The notes below the pieces were generated by a model. The model worked only from the letters and a program-made list of their open reading frames with translations, was not told where the DNA came from and did not search any database. This document shows, piece by piece, positions 9,547-18,870 of a stretch of DNA of 64,000 nt. Source of the stretch: Nitrospira_E sp052156535 (GTDB lineage: Bacteria > Nitrospirota > Nitrospiria > Nitrospirales > UBA8639); assembly GCF_052156535.1 (NCBI RefSeq), contig NZ_JBQKUP010000034.1, forward strand, positions 186,001-250,000, written 5' to 3'. The position numbers and the translations under genes were made by a program. Numbering within the stretch: the first letter of the stretch is position 1; each line of letters opens with the position of its first letter.

Positions 9547-10548
9547 GTGACTCAGAAACAGTTAAATAAACCGGTTGTCTCAGTGATTGTGGAAGGCTAC
9601 AACGAGACCCGTGATCTCGGCAAAGCCATTAACACCTTGGAGGCCTTACGGGAACAGGACTTTCCCATCGATCAGGTCGAGGTAATTCTTATGGGGAATC
9701 CCTCACAGGTGAAGGAATGGAAGGAACGGTACGTCTCTGGCACGCCCTTCTGGGGATTACAGGCAGTGGAGGCTGAAGGGTTAACCTATTTACAACTGAA
9801 GAATCGAGGCGCACAATTTGCCTCCTCGGACATTTTGGCTTTTACGGATTCAGACGTCTATCCTCACAGGAGTTGGCTCTCATCGCTTGTGGAGGGGATT
9901 CATGGCGGGGGTGATGTGTCGATTGGTTTGAGTGTGTTCAAAAGCATGGACAGCTGGAAATGGAATCGTGCTACTCGATTGGCAGCGGCCTCAATCACAT
10001 GGGGGTGGGTTGTAGGAAAAGAAATCGATCCTTCTCGAAACCTTCCTAGGCCTGTGGGGTTCATGGATCACAATTTCGGAGTCCGCGCCGAGACATTCCA
10101 CCAACATCAGTACAATTCCGAGTTCGGCAGACTCTGCGGCGCCCCGCTTCTTGCAAGGTCGTTTCTAGATACAGGGAAAAACCTTGTCCTTCAACCTGGA
10201 CAACGTGTGACGCACTATTTTGCCTGGGGGTATTGGCTGAAGTGCCTTCATTTCCGTTACGGATACGAAGTCTACATGCTGCGACGTTTGGACAAAAAAT
10301 ACCCCAATCAATGGATCGCTAAAATGAGAATTCTCGAACCAGTGATGACGATGATGTGGCACATGGCGTTGGATTTCCCGCGATGGTTCAGAGTCAGTCG
10401 GTTGCTTGGTGTTCATCCCCTTCGACAGGTGCTTATCCTTCCGGTTCTGTTTGGAGCGTCCTGTCTCGCCCATACCGCTGAAATGTTGGGGATGTATTCG
10501 ACCATGATCTCTCCCGAAGCAATGCGAAAATGGGCAGAGTCGGTGTAG
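9547..10548 (+). CDS. GT2 family glycosyltransferase
   Basis: 333 residues. The N-terminal VVSVIVEGYNETRDLG is the GT-A opening. AFTDSDVYPHRSWL carries the DXD-like DSD motif (about residue 105), and a membrane-proximal C-terminus (PLRQVLILPVLFGASCL) follows. The frame can be read from an ATG at 9454, but that would overlap the upstream gene by 65 bp. GGAG at 9538-9541 followed by GTG at 9547 decides the start. An additional DHNFGVRAE motif is typical of the acceptor loop in this subgroup. The role is transfer of one sugar in assembly of the locus glycan; donor and acceptor are unknown. Confidence 0.8.
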   Translation: MTQKQLNKPVVSVIVEGYNETRDLGKAINTLEALREQDFPIDQVEVILMGNPSQVKEWKERYVSGTPFWGLQAVEAEGLTYLQLKNRGAQFASSDILAFTDSDVYPHRSWLSSLVEGIHGGGDVSIGLSVFKSMDSWKWNRATRLAAASITWGWVVGKEIDPSRNLPRPVGFMDHNFGVRAETFHQHQYNSEFGRLCGAPLLARSFLDTGKNLVLQPGQRVTHYFAWGYWLKCLHFRYGYEVYMLRRLDKKYPNQWIAKMRILEPVMTMMWHMALDFPRWFRVSRLLGVHPLRQVLILPVLFGASCLAHTAEMLGMYSTMISPEAMRKWAESV

Positions 10549-10681
10549 ACAGACAAAGAAAAGGATAAAAGTGAAAGACAGAAGAGGGAAACAACCAGTT
10601 CGTGCCTTTCATAAAAGACAGACATCTTTTGAGGTAAAGGCGGATGTGGCTCCTCGTCAAAAAAGAGTGTGATGCCGGCCG

Positions 10682-11575
10682 ATGAACTCACCTCCCCCAT
10701 TTTTTTCCATTGTCATCCCGACCTATAACCGACCCAAACAGCTTGCCTTGTGCCTACACTCCATAAACGGGCTCACGTATCCTCGTGAGCGCTTCGAGGT
10801 GATTGTTGTTGACGATGGAAGCCACACCTCATTGGATTCCATCGTGAAATCATTTTCAGGACCTTTGGCCATCAAACTCATTTCGCAACCTAATTCAGGT
10901 CCCGGCGTAGCCCGCAACCGGGGAGCCGCCGATGCCCAAGGCGATTTTCTGGCCTTCACAGATGATGATTGCTCACCATCCTCAAGCTGGCTACATGCTC
11001 TTGCCGATGCCTTTCGTGATACGCCGGATTGCGGGGTTGGGGGAAGGACCGTCAATAAACTCACCGACAATCTCTATTCGGCTACTAGTCAGCTACTTCT
11101 TGATTACTTGTATGAGTATTTCAATCAAGACTTGAAGGGGACAAAGTTTTTTGCTTCCAACAACCTGGCCTTTCCTCGAAAGAGGTTTTTGGAAAGCGGC
11201 GGCTTTGATGCCCAATACCGTCAGGCTGCCGCGGAAGATCGTGAGCTATGCGACCGATGGATCTCACAGGGTCGACGCTTGCGGTACCTACCAGAGGCCT
11301 TGGTGTCCCATGCTCATTCACTTGGCTTAGGTACCATTTGGCAACAGCATTTCAACTATGGACGAGGAGCGTTTTTCTTTCACCGAATGAGAGCCGCACG
11401 TGGTGGAGGGCCGGTCAGAGTCGAACCACTCTCGTTCTATCTGAACATGTTCAGGTATCCGTTCACATACATCTCCTTAAAGCGTGCCATGCCCATTTCC
11501 TTTCTGTTGTTGATTACACAAGTGGCAAATGCAAGCGGATATTTTTGGGAAATGGTCAGGAATCGAACGGGGTAG
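10682..11575 (+). CDS. GT2 family glycosyltransferase
   Basis: 297 residues. Motifs: FSIVIPTYNRPKQL (about residue 8), VIVVDDGS, ARNRGAADAQGDFLAFTDDD with the DDD metal site (about residue 95), and GGFDAQYRQAAAEDRELCDRW with the ED pair (about residue 183). It is a close paralogue of the gene at 28026-28925, sharing opening and metal motifs and the FFASNN segment. A C-terminal hydrophobic segment (ISFLLLITQVANASGYFW) suggests membrane attachment. A gap of 133 bp separates it from the gene upstream. Confidence 0.85.
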   Translation: MNSPPPFFSIVIPTYNRPKQLALCLHSINGLTYPRERFEVIVVDDGSHTSLDSIVKSFSGPLAIKLISQPNSGPGVARNRGAADAQGDFLAFTDDDCSPSSSWLHALADAFRDTPDCGVGGRTVNKLTDNLYSATSQLLLDYLYEYFNQDLKGTKFFASNNLAFPRKRFLESGGFDAQYRQAAAEDRELCDRWISQGRRLRYLPEALVSHAHSLGLGTIWQQHFNYGRGAFFFHRMRAARGGGPVRVEPLSFYLNMFRYPFTYISLKRAMPISFLLLITQVANASGYFWEMVRNRTG

Positions 11576-11642
11576 TAAATCATTTTGGTCCAAATTTATG
11601 AGAGGGAAAATGTAGAGATGACCATAGTGGGAAGTCAACAAG

Positions 11643-11756
11643 ATGGAATTCAAGACGAGTGTCGCCCATGGCAATTTTTTGCTTTGGTCGTCGTGGATTC
11701 ACGGCCAGTTTTACAACGGCCGCCTATTTGCCGGAGCCAGAGTTCGGCAGAAGCCC
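11643..11756 (+). pseudogene. relic of a GT2 glycosyltransferase gene
   Basis: In one frame these 114 bases encode a peptide that aligns without gaps to the intact gene at 24608-25621 (its bases 25235-25348). Shared blocks are SVAH, LWSSW and QFYNGRLFAGAR. The frame is closed by a stop (TAG) 15-16 codons after the aligned part and by a TAG at 11625-11627 upstream, so only an internal slice survives. It is the remains of a second copy of that glycosyltransferase that once stood beside the methyltransferase. Confidence 0.8.
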
Positions 11757-11878
11757 GATTGCATGCGGCATCCACGCAGCAATTTCGAATAGAGCGATTA
11801 CCTCTCTGTTTAGAGCCTTAGTAGGCGGGCAGGATCTAAACGGTCAAGTCTCGCATTGTTTGGATGGGGGGTTAGATT

Positions 11879-12667
11879 GTGATTCCTGAGGAGACGAGCT
11901 ACTGGGAGTCCATTGCGGACGAATGGAAAAAGACACGCCCGGATCGGCTCTGGAGAAAACATAGTGATGTGGTTAATCAATCCCTTCTCCTCCGTTGGCT
12001 TCCCGAACAGCCAGCCCCTCGGTTGCTAAAGACTGATACGTTTGACGAGGCGGTGGGAGAGGGCCTCGTTCAATTCCTGCAATCACGCGTTCACACCGTT
12101 GTTGGAATGGACCTGTCATTCCAGAACGTGCAATTGACCTGTCGTGGGGATGTGAGAATTCCTGGAACCTGTGCGGATGTCCGCAATCTCCCTTTTGGGA
12201 ACGAGTTGTTCGATGTGGTGGTGTCGAATTCGACTCTGGACCATTTTCAAACCTCAGATGAGATCATCGTGAGTCTGCGGGAATTGCACCGGGTCCTTCG
12301 CAAGGACGGTCAGCTAATTTTGACATTGGATAATCCTGCCAATCCGATTATTGCGGCCCGTAACGTTCTTCCGTTCAAACTATTAAACCGGTTGGGTATC
12401 CTTCCTTACTATGTTGGTGCCACCTGCGGTCCCTGGCGGCTACAGAAATGGCTGCGGGAAATTGGCTTCGACGTGATGGATGTCACAGCGGTGCTCCATT
12501 GCCCCCGGATTTTTGCCGTGCTCGCTGCCAAAATCTTGTGCTCCTTCGCCAACAATTCAGTACAGCAACGGTTTTTGCGATGGATACAGGTATTCGAAAA
12601 CATGTCGCGCTGGCCTACGCGGTATCTGACCGGGCATTTTATTGCTGTAAGAGCTGAAAAAAGATAG
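11879..12667 (+). CDS. class I SAM-dependent methyltransferase
   Basis: 262 residues with a GTG start. The usual glycine-rich motif I is altered (RLLKTDTFDEAVGEGL, about residue 49), but the following acidic GMDLS, the DVRNLPFGNELFDVVVSNSTLDHF block (about residues 100-122) and LRELHRVLRKDGQLILTLDN (about residue 133) are standard for small-molecule and sugar O- or N-methyltransferases. The C-terminus is hydrophobic and basic. It precedes the two tandem CapK-like ligases. A methylated sugar or acyl group is the likely product. Motif I degeneration should be kept in mind, though the enzyme looks intact. Confidence 0.75.
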   Translation: MIPEETSYWESIADEWKKTRPDRLWRKHSDVVNQSLLLRWLPEQPAPRLLKTDTFDEAVGEGLVQFLQSRVHTVVGMDLSFQNVQLTCRGDVRIPGTCADVRNLPFGNELFDVVVSNSTLDHFQTSDEIIVSLRELHRVLRKDGQLILTLDNPANPIIAARNVLPFKLLNRLGILPYYVGATCGPWRLQKWLREIGFDVMDVTAVLHCPRIFAVLAAKILCSFANNSVQQRFLRWIQVFENMSRWPTRYLTGHFIAVRAEKR

Positions 12668-12830
12668 AGCCAGCACACGGTGGGCCTAGGAAAATGAAAG
12701 ATTGTTTCAATAGGATGCTTGGAAGTTGCGAAGTCTGGGCGAATGTAGCTGGGCAGCCGGGTATGCTTATGGCCCACACATTTTGTTAAATCCAAAAGGA
12801 TATCAGAAAAGACACGCAGCACTGGATGGA

Positions 12831-14132
12831 ATGATGTTGTTGAACGGATGGAAAACTGTTCGATTGATTCGCCAAGCCCTGGCTTCCAGTCGCTGGAGGT
12901 TTGAGGATCTACGGCAACTACAAGAGGAGCAACTTCGGAACCTCCTCATGCATGCTTATCAAAACGTTCCGCTCTATCGAGGGCTTTACAAGGACGCAGG
13001 GTACCACCCTGATGAATTCCGTTCGTTGGATGATATAGACAAAATCCCTATCCTTCAAAAGGATCGTCTCAAGCAGGCAAGTCCGGAAGAAGTAGTTGTA
13101 CAGGGGATTGATCCACACCGATGTGGAGTTGTTGAAACGAGCGGTTCGACAGGAACTCCGTTGCGTATTTTTCTTGGAGCCTTGGATCAGCAGTGGCAGC
13201 GTGTGGTTGCCTGGCGCATTCTTTTCGAACATGGTTTCCGCTGGACTGACCGAACGCTTGAAATTCGCATGACTTTTGGTCGGCAGTTTTTCGTCCAACG
13301 TCTTGGTATCGCTCCTAAAGAGTGGTGCTCGATTCTGGACACACCAGAGTTCTGGGCACAACGTATAGTTGAGACGCGGCCGGACGTGATCGTTGCCGGG
13401 GCGGGTACGCTGCATGCCTTGGCGGACACTGTCAAAACGCTGGGGCTCAATCTGCCCTCGCCCCGACTCATCGTCTCCGATAGTGAAACCCTCTCGCCGG
13501 CCACTCGCCAACTGGTTCGGGGTGCGCTCGGAAGGGATCCTGTCGATGTGTACGGGTTGGTTGAGCTTTCGAATTTCGCGTGGGAGTGCGAGCGTCGTTC
13601 TGGATTTCACGTAAGCGCTGATAGCCACATTGTGGAGGTTCCTGCGGATTCAGGGGAGCCTGGCCCAATAATTACCACAGCACTAGGCATGTGGACCATG
13701 CCGATGATTCGCTATGAAACAGGAGATCTGGCTGAGGTTGAGACCACACTATGTCCTTGTGGGCGCACTCTTCCTCTTCTCAGACAAATCTATGGACGCA
13801 GGGTAGATTCAGTCGCTTTGCAAGACGGAAGACGAATCTTCTGGCCATTTTTTCACGAGGTCCTGGGGCGCTATGACGAGTTACGCCAGTGGAGAATTTT
13901 GCAAGAGGAGATAAACGAAGTCCACCTCCAACTCGTTGTGACCAATTCCGCTCAAGGTCTTCTTCCGAGGATAAAATCGGATCTTCAAGCGGTCTTGCCC
14001 GGCGAAATCCATTTGCGCGTTGAGCAAGTCGAAGCGATCACATTAGCCCCGGGAGAGAAGACCAGGATGATCATCTCGAAGGTCGGGACTGCAATTGAGC
14101 CGCATCCTGTCTCCGGAAGAGAAGGGCTCTAG
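12831..14132 (+). CDS. PaaK/CapK-like adenylate-forming enzyme (copy 1)
   Basis: About 433 residues. Family marks: LLMHAYQNVPLYRGLY near residue 45, the P-loop-like ETSGSTGTPLRI at about 102 (AMP-binding), YGLVELSNFAWEC at about 241, MPMIRYETGDLAEVE at about 285, and a CPCGRTLPLL motif after it. PaaK/CapK proteins activate a carboxylate with ATP. Capsule-locus members are little studied and are thought to activate or transfer acyl groups. A TTG start at 12726 is open, but the ATG pair at 12831/12834 matches the family N-terminus (LLNGWKTVRLIRQ). The stop is immediately followed by the next ligase. The expected Thr of YG-x-TE is Val here, so activity could be altered. Confidence 0.75.
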   Translation: MMLLNGWKTVRLIRQALASSRWRFEDLRQLQEEQLRNLLMHAYQNVPLYRGLYKDAGYHPDEFRSLDDIDKIPILQKDRLKQASPEEVVVQGIDPHRCGVVETSGSTGTPLRIFLGALDQQWQRVVAWRILFEHGFRWTDRTLEIRMTFGRQFFVQRLGIAPKEWCSILDTPEFWAQRIVETRPDVIVAGAGTLHALADTVKTLGLNLPSPRLIVSDSETLSPATRQLVRGALGRDPVDVYGLVELSNFAWECERRSGFHVSADSHIVEVPADSGEPGPIITTALGMWTMPMIRYETGDLAEVETTLCPCGRTLPLLRQIYGRRVDSVALQDGRRIFWPFFHEVLGRYDELRQWRILQEEINEVHLQLVVTNSAQGLLPRIKSDLQAVLPGEIHLRVEQVEAITLAPGEKTRMIISKVGTAIEPHPVSGREGL

Positions 14133-15473
14133 ATGGAAATTCTGCGAACATGGAAGTGTCTGATGGATCTGAGGTCGAACGTCACACGCTCTCCCGCAAA
14201 TCTCCGATCGTTGCAAGATCATTTGTTCCGCGACGCTATCATCCATGCCTACAGCAACGTCCCCTTTTACCGTCGTGTTTGGGACGAAGCGGGTGTAGAT
14301 GTCCAAGCCATTCGAGGCATTCAAGATCTGGATCGAATTCCAATCATCACCGCTCCCCTGGTGCGAGAATCGGCAAAAGGAGGTGAGTTGCTGGCGCGGG
14401 GAGTGGACCCCTCATCCTGCACCTATCTTGAGACCAGCGGCTCATCAGGTGCAGCATTACGGATTTGGAAACGGCCGCTCGAGGAACGGGTGCGAAGAGC
14501 CGTGGGACTGCGGATATGGTTTGAACACGGATTTCGTTGGCGTCATAACACGGCGCAATTTCAGATAAAGCCGGGTCCCTCGCACGTACTGCAGCGCTTC
14601 GGTATTTCTCGGAAGACGTGGATCTCGACGGAACGATCCATCGAGGACCAGTTGGCGCAATTGTTGGAGACAAAGGCTGATGTGGTGGTTGGCACGGCGA
14701 CAGCCCTTCGCCGCATTGCACGAGCGAGCGAAGCGGCTCAGGCCGCACTTAAACGGCCACGTGTGGTGTTTTGTGCAGGAGAGTTGGTGGATGCCGAAAC
14801 CCGTCAATTGGTCACGCGAGTCTTCGGCCGTGAACCGGTCGGGCTGTATGGCCAGACCGAGGTCGGGTATATCGCCTGGCAATGCGAGCAGCGTGGGTCG
14901 TTCCATGTAAATGCGGATACACATTTTGTTGAAGTATTGCGGGGTGGGATACCGGCCCATCCGGGCGAATTAGGGACAATCGTGGTGACAGATTTGCGCG
15001 CCCGGACCATGCCACTCATACGGTACAACACGGCTGATCTGGCCATAGCTGGATCAGGTGGATGTTCCTGCGGTCGGCATCTGCCTTTGATGGGTTCAAT
15101 TGAAGGGCGCGAACGAGCCTCAATTTTACTCGGAGAGGGGCGTCTCCTTACGACCCGAAAGATACTTGATCACCTCGCGGGAACGCTCCGCCTCGGAGAG
15201 TACCGCCTGTACCAGGAAAGCCTAAGGAAGTTTCGGCTCGAGCTCACCTGCCACGCCCTTGTCGGCCATCCAGGGATCGAGGACGTAGACCCCTGTTCGC
15301 ATGTCCACCTGACTGTACGGGATCATCTCCGCAAGCTCCTTGGTGAGATTGATCTATCGATTAGGATTGTTCAGCCGTGGCCGGCAGATGGCACTGGCAA
15401 GACCCATGCAATCTTCTCGGGGGTCAATCTCAATGAGGGTTCTCTCAGGGACACCACGGGAACGGCGTCTTGA
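14133..15473 (+). CDS. PaaK/CapK-like adenylate-forming enzyme (copy 2)
   Basis: 446 residues, starting at the base after the previous stop. It has IIHAYSNVPFYRRVW (about residue 35), ETSGSSGAALRI (about 100), the intact YGQTEVGYIAWQC motif (about 239), MPLIRYNTADLAIA (about 290) and CSCGRHLPLM. It is colinear with copy 1 but diverged, so the two probably act on different carboxylates or as two subunits. The C-terminal mini-domain (about 345-430) is complete. It has no thiolation or condensation domain, so the activated group would go to a free acceptor such as CoA or be used by the acyltransferase encoded next. Confidence 0.75.
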   Translation: MEILRTWKCLMDLRSNVTRSPANLRSLQDHLFRDAIIHAYSNVPFYRRVWDEAGVDVQAIRGIQDLDRIPIITAPLVRESAKGGELLARGVDPSSCTYLETSGSSGAALRIWKRPLEERVRRAVGLRIWFEHGFRWRHNTAQFQIKPGPSHVLQRFGISRKTWISTERSIEDQLAQLLETKADVVVGTATALRRIARASEAAQAALKRPRVVFCAGELVDAETRQLVTRVFGREPVGLYGQTEVGYIAWQCEQRGSFHVNADTHFVEVLRGGIPAHPGELGTIVVTDLRARTMPLIRYNTADLAIAGSGGCSCGRHLPLMGSIEGRERASILLGEGRLLTTRKILDHLAGTLRLGEYRLYQESLRKFRLELTCHALVGHPGIEDVDPCSHVHLTVRDHLRKLLGEIDLSIRIVQPWPADGTGKTHAIFSGVNLNEGSLRDTTGTAS

Positions 15474-15576
15474 AGCGCGACATTACCATGGTTTTGGGGA
15501 AACCACGACAGAGGGTGGTTGAACCTTGCGAATGTGGTTGCGGCCAGTCGAAACAAAAACAGTGGGCACGGATAGG

Positions 15577-16740
15577 ATGAATCATTTAAAAAACATCATG
15601 ATAGAGTGGGTCATCTCCCGCCTTTCCGGCAAGGCACAAGCCTTGGTTCCGCGATATGGTTTTTACGCGTGGGCGTGTCTGGGATTACAAGGGATCCCGG
15701 TTGTGTTGCTGCGGGGGCCCACCCTTCCATCCGGGCAAATCGGGACACTATTGGTGGCGGGCCATGATCCCTGGGTTTCTTATTTGCCGAACAGGTTTTT
15801 CATTGGGGAGCCCCAACGTGAGCTGGTAGGAAAGGTGTCGTTACCGGACCTGCCGGCTCTGCTAGATCGCCGGCGTGAAGCAGCGGATCTGACTATCGTT
15901 CGTGCAGATCGATTGTCAGCGGAAACATTCTTCGGAAAAGACTATCTCGCGGTTCCTGAATGGATTGACATGCGGCTCGCCGTTCCTGGGGACCTCGATG
16001 AGTTGGTGCGTAGTAATCGAAGTATCCGCGAGGACATGCGTCTGGTTCGCAAATATCAGTTGCAGCCATTGGTCACTGAAGGGGAGGAACGATTTGACGA
16101 GTTCTATAATTCCATGTACGTCCCTTTCTCGAGAGACCGTCATGGAGCCATGGCCATCATCAAAGGCCGGCAGGAATTACGTCGGTTGATCCGAAAAGGG
16201 GGAATCCTCTGGGTTATGGGAGACAATCAGCCATTTGCCGGTGTTCTCTATGAGCGAAAACAGGACACATTAAACCTTTTGGCCATAGGCATGGCTTCGG
16301 GAGAACTCCCGCTGAAAAAAAGAGGAATTATGGCCGCGCTCTACTATTACAGCATCCAGCATGCCCGCCAGTTGGGGTTTGCTGAGGTAAATTTTAGAGC
16401 CGCTCGGTCTTCCCTGCATGACGGATTGCTTCGCTATAAACGCAAATGGGGAAATGCTGTATTTGATAATCCTAATTCGTATTTTGATCTGTTGATCCGT
16501 TGGAAGAGCGTCAACGGCGTAGTGAAGGATTTCTTCTCTCACACAGGTCTTATCTTTCGGGACGGAGGACGCTTGTCTGCAATCCATGCTGACGAATCAC
16601 AGAGTCGCCGATCTCTCTGGATTGAAGGGCTGCATCGGCTCTACCTCCTGACTGAATCCGGTCGCCAACCGATGATAGATGAGGGAGTTCTTGTTAAGCG
16701 TAACCGGAGCAACGTTCAATTCTCATCGACCCTTTCATGA
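15577..16740 (+). CDS. FemAB/GNAT-like acyltransferase (copy 1)
   Basis: About 387 residues. The C-terminal half fits the Acetyltransf_6/FemAB-like GNAT fold: MYVPFSRDRHG (about residue 195), LRRLIRKGGILWVMGDN, LLAIGMASG, then HDGLLRYKRKWG (about residue 285). Proteins of this group add aminoacyl or acyl groups to glycans and peptidoglycan precursors, and are common in EPS clusters with amidotransferases. The start is uncertain (ATG 15577 or ATG 15598); TTG 15526 has no ribosome site. It is a paralogue of the protein encoded at 20814-22031. It directly follows two CapK-like ligases, so it is the natural transferase partner (inference). Confidence 0.75.
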   Translation: MNHLKNIMIEWVISRLSGKAQALVPRYGFYAWACLGLQGIPVVLLRGPTLPSGQIGTLLVAGHDPWVSYLPNRFFIGEPQRELVGKVSLPDLPALLDRRREAADLTIVRADRLSAETFFGKDYLAVPEWIDMRLAVPGDLDELVRSNRSIREDMRLVRKYQLQPLVTEGEERFDEFYNSMYVPFSRDRHGAMAIIKGRQELRRLIRKGGILWVMGDNQPFAGVLYERKQDTLNLLAIGMASGELPLKKRGIMAALYYYSIQHARQLGFAEVNFRAARSSLHDGLLRYKRKWGNAVFDNPNSYFDLLIRWKSVNGVVKDFFSHTGLIFRDGGRLSAIHADESQSRRSLWIEGLHRLYLLTESGRQPMIDEGVLVKRNRSNVQFSSTLS

Positions 16741-16782
16741 TGCTTGAGGAGACATCAAGGGCCCTATCAACATTCCCCCACT

Positions 16783-16972
16783 TTGCGCCGATGATCCGTA
16801 AGAGTACCTGTTGTGGCGAGATACAAAGTTCGAAACATTCTCTGGCTAGTCGATTGTTTCTGACTATAGGAATGCGCTGTATTCAGTCGTTGATTTGAAA
16901 GCCATCAACGAGGACCCCGACCAAACATATTTTTACCGAGTGTTGGAAGAGATACGCGACACACAAGAGTAG
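16783..16972 (+). pseudogene. unidentified gene relic with in-frame stops
   Basis: One reading frame from about 16783 gives a coding-like peptide broken by TAA at 16799-16801 and TAG at 16847-16849, then runs 41 codons to a TAG at 16970-16972. Residues such as EYLLWRD, SVVDLKAINEDPDQ and FYRVLEEIRD look like the end of a real protein, but I cannot name the family. The last stop overlaps the ribosome site of asnB, so a former gene preceded asnB here. Confidence 0.5.
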
Positions 16973-16980
16973 GAGTACCT

Positions 16981-18870
16981 ATGTGCGGATTGTGCGGCGT
17001 GGTGTATTCCGATCCTAAGAGGCCGGTCGATCGGGATATGCTGCATCATATGACTAACACGATGTCCCATCGTGGACCGGATGGGGATGGGTACTTTGTT
17101 GAACCGGGTATCGGTCTCGGCTTCCGTCGACTGAGCATCATTGACTTGGAAACCGGCGATCAGCCCATTTCCAACGAGGATCACTCCGTTACCGTTGTAT
17201 GCAATGGTGAGATTTATAACTACAAGGAATTGCGTCAAGATCTCAAGGTTGCCGGTCATCGTTTCAGGACACATTCGGATGTCGAAGTCCTTGTCCATTT
17301 GTACGAGGATTATGGGGTGCGTTGTGTGGATTTTCTGAGAGGCATGTTCGGCTTCGCTATCTGGGATTCCCGGCATCGCCGTCTCATGTTGGCCAGAGAT
17401 CGGTTCGGTATCAAACCCCTCAGCTATGCCATCAAACCCGGTGCTCTGTTTTTTGGATCGGAGTTGAAGTTCATCCTTGCAAGCGGGTGTATTGACCGTG
17501 AGGTTGATGTTGGTGCCATGAAGGAGTTATTTGCGGTCGGATTTGTTCAAGCGCCGAAGACCCTTTTGCGTTCAATCCGGCGGCTCCCACCCGCGCATTA
17601 TCTTCTCCATGAAAACGGGAAGATCACGATTCAGCGTTATTGGGATCTCTCCTTTCCATCAATGGGAGAGGAAGGCTTTCGACGAAGCGCTCAGGAATGG
17701 ACCGAGGCGGTGCGGGAAAAACTGGAAGAGTCCGTTCGCCTCCACCTCCGAAGCGATGTGCCATTAGGTTGTTATTTGAGCAGTGGAATCGATTCAAGCG
17801 CTATGGCGGGATTGATGAGCCGAGAAATCCCGGATCCTTTCCACACTTTTTCTGCGGCGTTTGAAGATCCGTTGTTTAATGAGATAGGTCCGAATAGGAT
17901 TCTCACAGATTTCTCGGGCTACAACCTCCGCAATCACATCACCACCTGCAGCACCGCCCATTTTGACCTGTTGCCGGAAATGATTTGGCATCGTGAAGAC
18001 CCCAATATCTCATCGGGAGGCATCCCCCATATGTTGCTCGCCAGGATGGCGGCGCAGCAGGTGAAAGTCGTCTTGACCGGGGAGGGCTCGGATGAAATAT
18101 TCGGGGGCTACCCCTGGTACCGGGTTGAGCGGTTGCTTGAACCATTCATCAATCTTCCACTCAGTGTCCGTCAAGTCATCGCAAACATCCCGTTCCTGAG
18201 GAAAAAATATTCTCGATCTAGCCGGGCATTCGCCGCCCACGCCGCGATGGACCGGTCTCGATACACCCAGATCATCGATAATGCCTCCCACCGAAGTTAC
18301 GATGATCTTTTTTCCGATCACCTTAGCAACATCCATAGTTCTTTCACCGATTCAGAACCGCCTTTCTCTCTTCCGAAGGATTTTGAAGGATGGAGTCGTT
18401 TTGCTCAATTACAGTATTTGGATATCAATGTACGTCTTTCGGACTTCATTACGAGAACCCTGGATGCCGCCTCCATGGCTTATGGCCTGGAGGCACGCGT
18501 GCCATTCCTCGATCATGAATTTGTCGAATTATGCAGCCAGATTCCATCCGACTTGAAAATGCGAGGGCTTCAGGAAAAGCATATTCTCCGACGGGCACTG
18601 GAGGGTGTCTTACCCGCGGAAATTCTGAATAGAAAGAAACGCGGGCTTTCCGCTCCATTCTGGCCATGGCAAGGTCGTTTGCCGGAATTTGTCGCAGACG
18701 CTCTGTCCGAAAAAAGGGTTCACACCAAAGGGTATTTCAATCCTCCTTATGTTCGACACATGCTTCAGCAACATCAAAACAGTAGGGCGAATTTTGGAAG
18801 AGATTTAATCGGTGTCCTTAATATTCAATTATGGGATGACCTATTTGTCCAAGGGTGCCGTCCGTCGTGA
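16981..18870 (+). CDS. asnB: asparagine synthase-like glutamine amidotransferase
   Basis: 629 residues. MCGLCG exposes Cys2 as the glutaminase nucleophile after Met removal. The Ntn domain covers about residues 1-200 (SHRGPDGDGY, RLSIIDLETGDQPI, CNGEIYN, FGFAIWD), and the synthase domain has the PP-loop as LSSGIDSSAMAG (about 265) and TGEGSDEIFGGY (about 365). GGxDS is SGIDS here, a common variant. The start is the ATG with GGAGT at 16972. In glycan loci such enzymes often amidate uronic acids or other carboxylates rather than Asp (for example the WbpS group), which fits its neighbours better than housekeeping asparagine supply. It overlaps the next gene by a few bases. Confidence 0.85.
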   Translation: MCGLCGVVYSDPKRPVDRDMLHHMTNTMSHRGPDGDGYFVEPGIGLGFRRLSIIDLETGDQPISNEDHSVTVVCNGEIYNYKELRQDLKVAGHRFRTHSDVEVLVHLYEDYGVRCVDFLRGMFGFAIWDSRHRRLMLARDRFGIKPLSYAIKPGALFFGSELKFILASGCIDREVDVGAMKELFAVGFVQAPKTLLRSIRRLPPAHYLLHENGKITIQRYWDLSFPSMGEEGFRRSAQEWTEAVREKLEESVRLHLRSDVPLGCYLSSGIDSSAMAGLMSREIPDPFHTFSAAFEDPLFNEIGPNRILTDFSGYNLRNHITTCSTAHFDLLPEMIWHREDPNISSGGIPHMLLARMAAQQVKVVLTGEGSDEIFGGYPWYRVERLLEPFINLPLSVRQVIANIPFLRKKYSRSSRAFAAHAAMDRSRYTQIIDNASHRSYDDLFSDHLSNIHSSFTDSEPPFSLPKDFEGWSRFAQLQYLDINVRLSDFITRTLDAASMAYGLEARVPFLDHEFVELCSQIPSDLKMRGLQEKHILRRALEGVLPAEILNRKKRGLSAPFWPWQGRLPEFVADALSEKRVHTKGYFNPPYVRHMLQQHQNSRANFGRDLIGVLNIQLWDDLFVQGCRPS

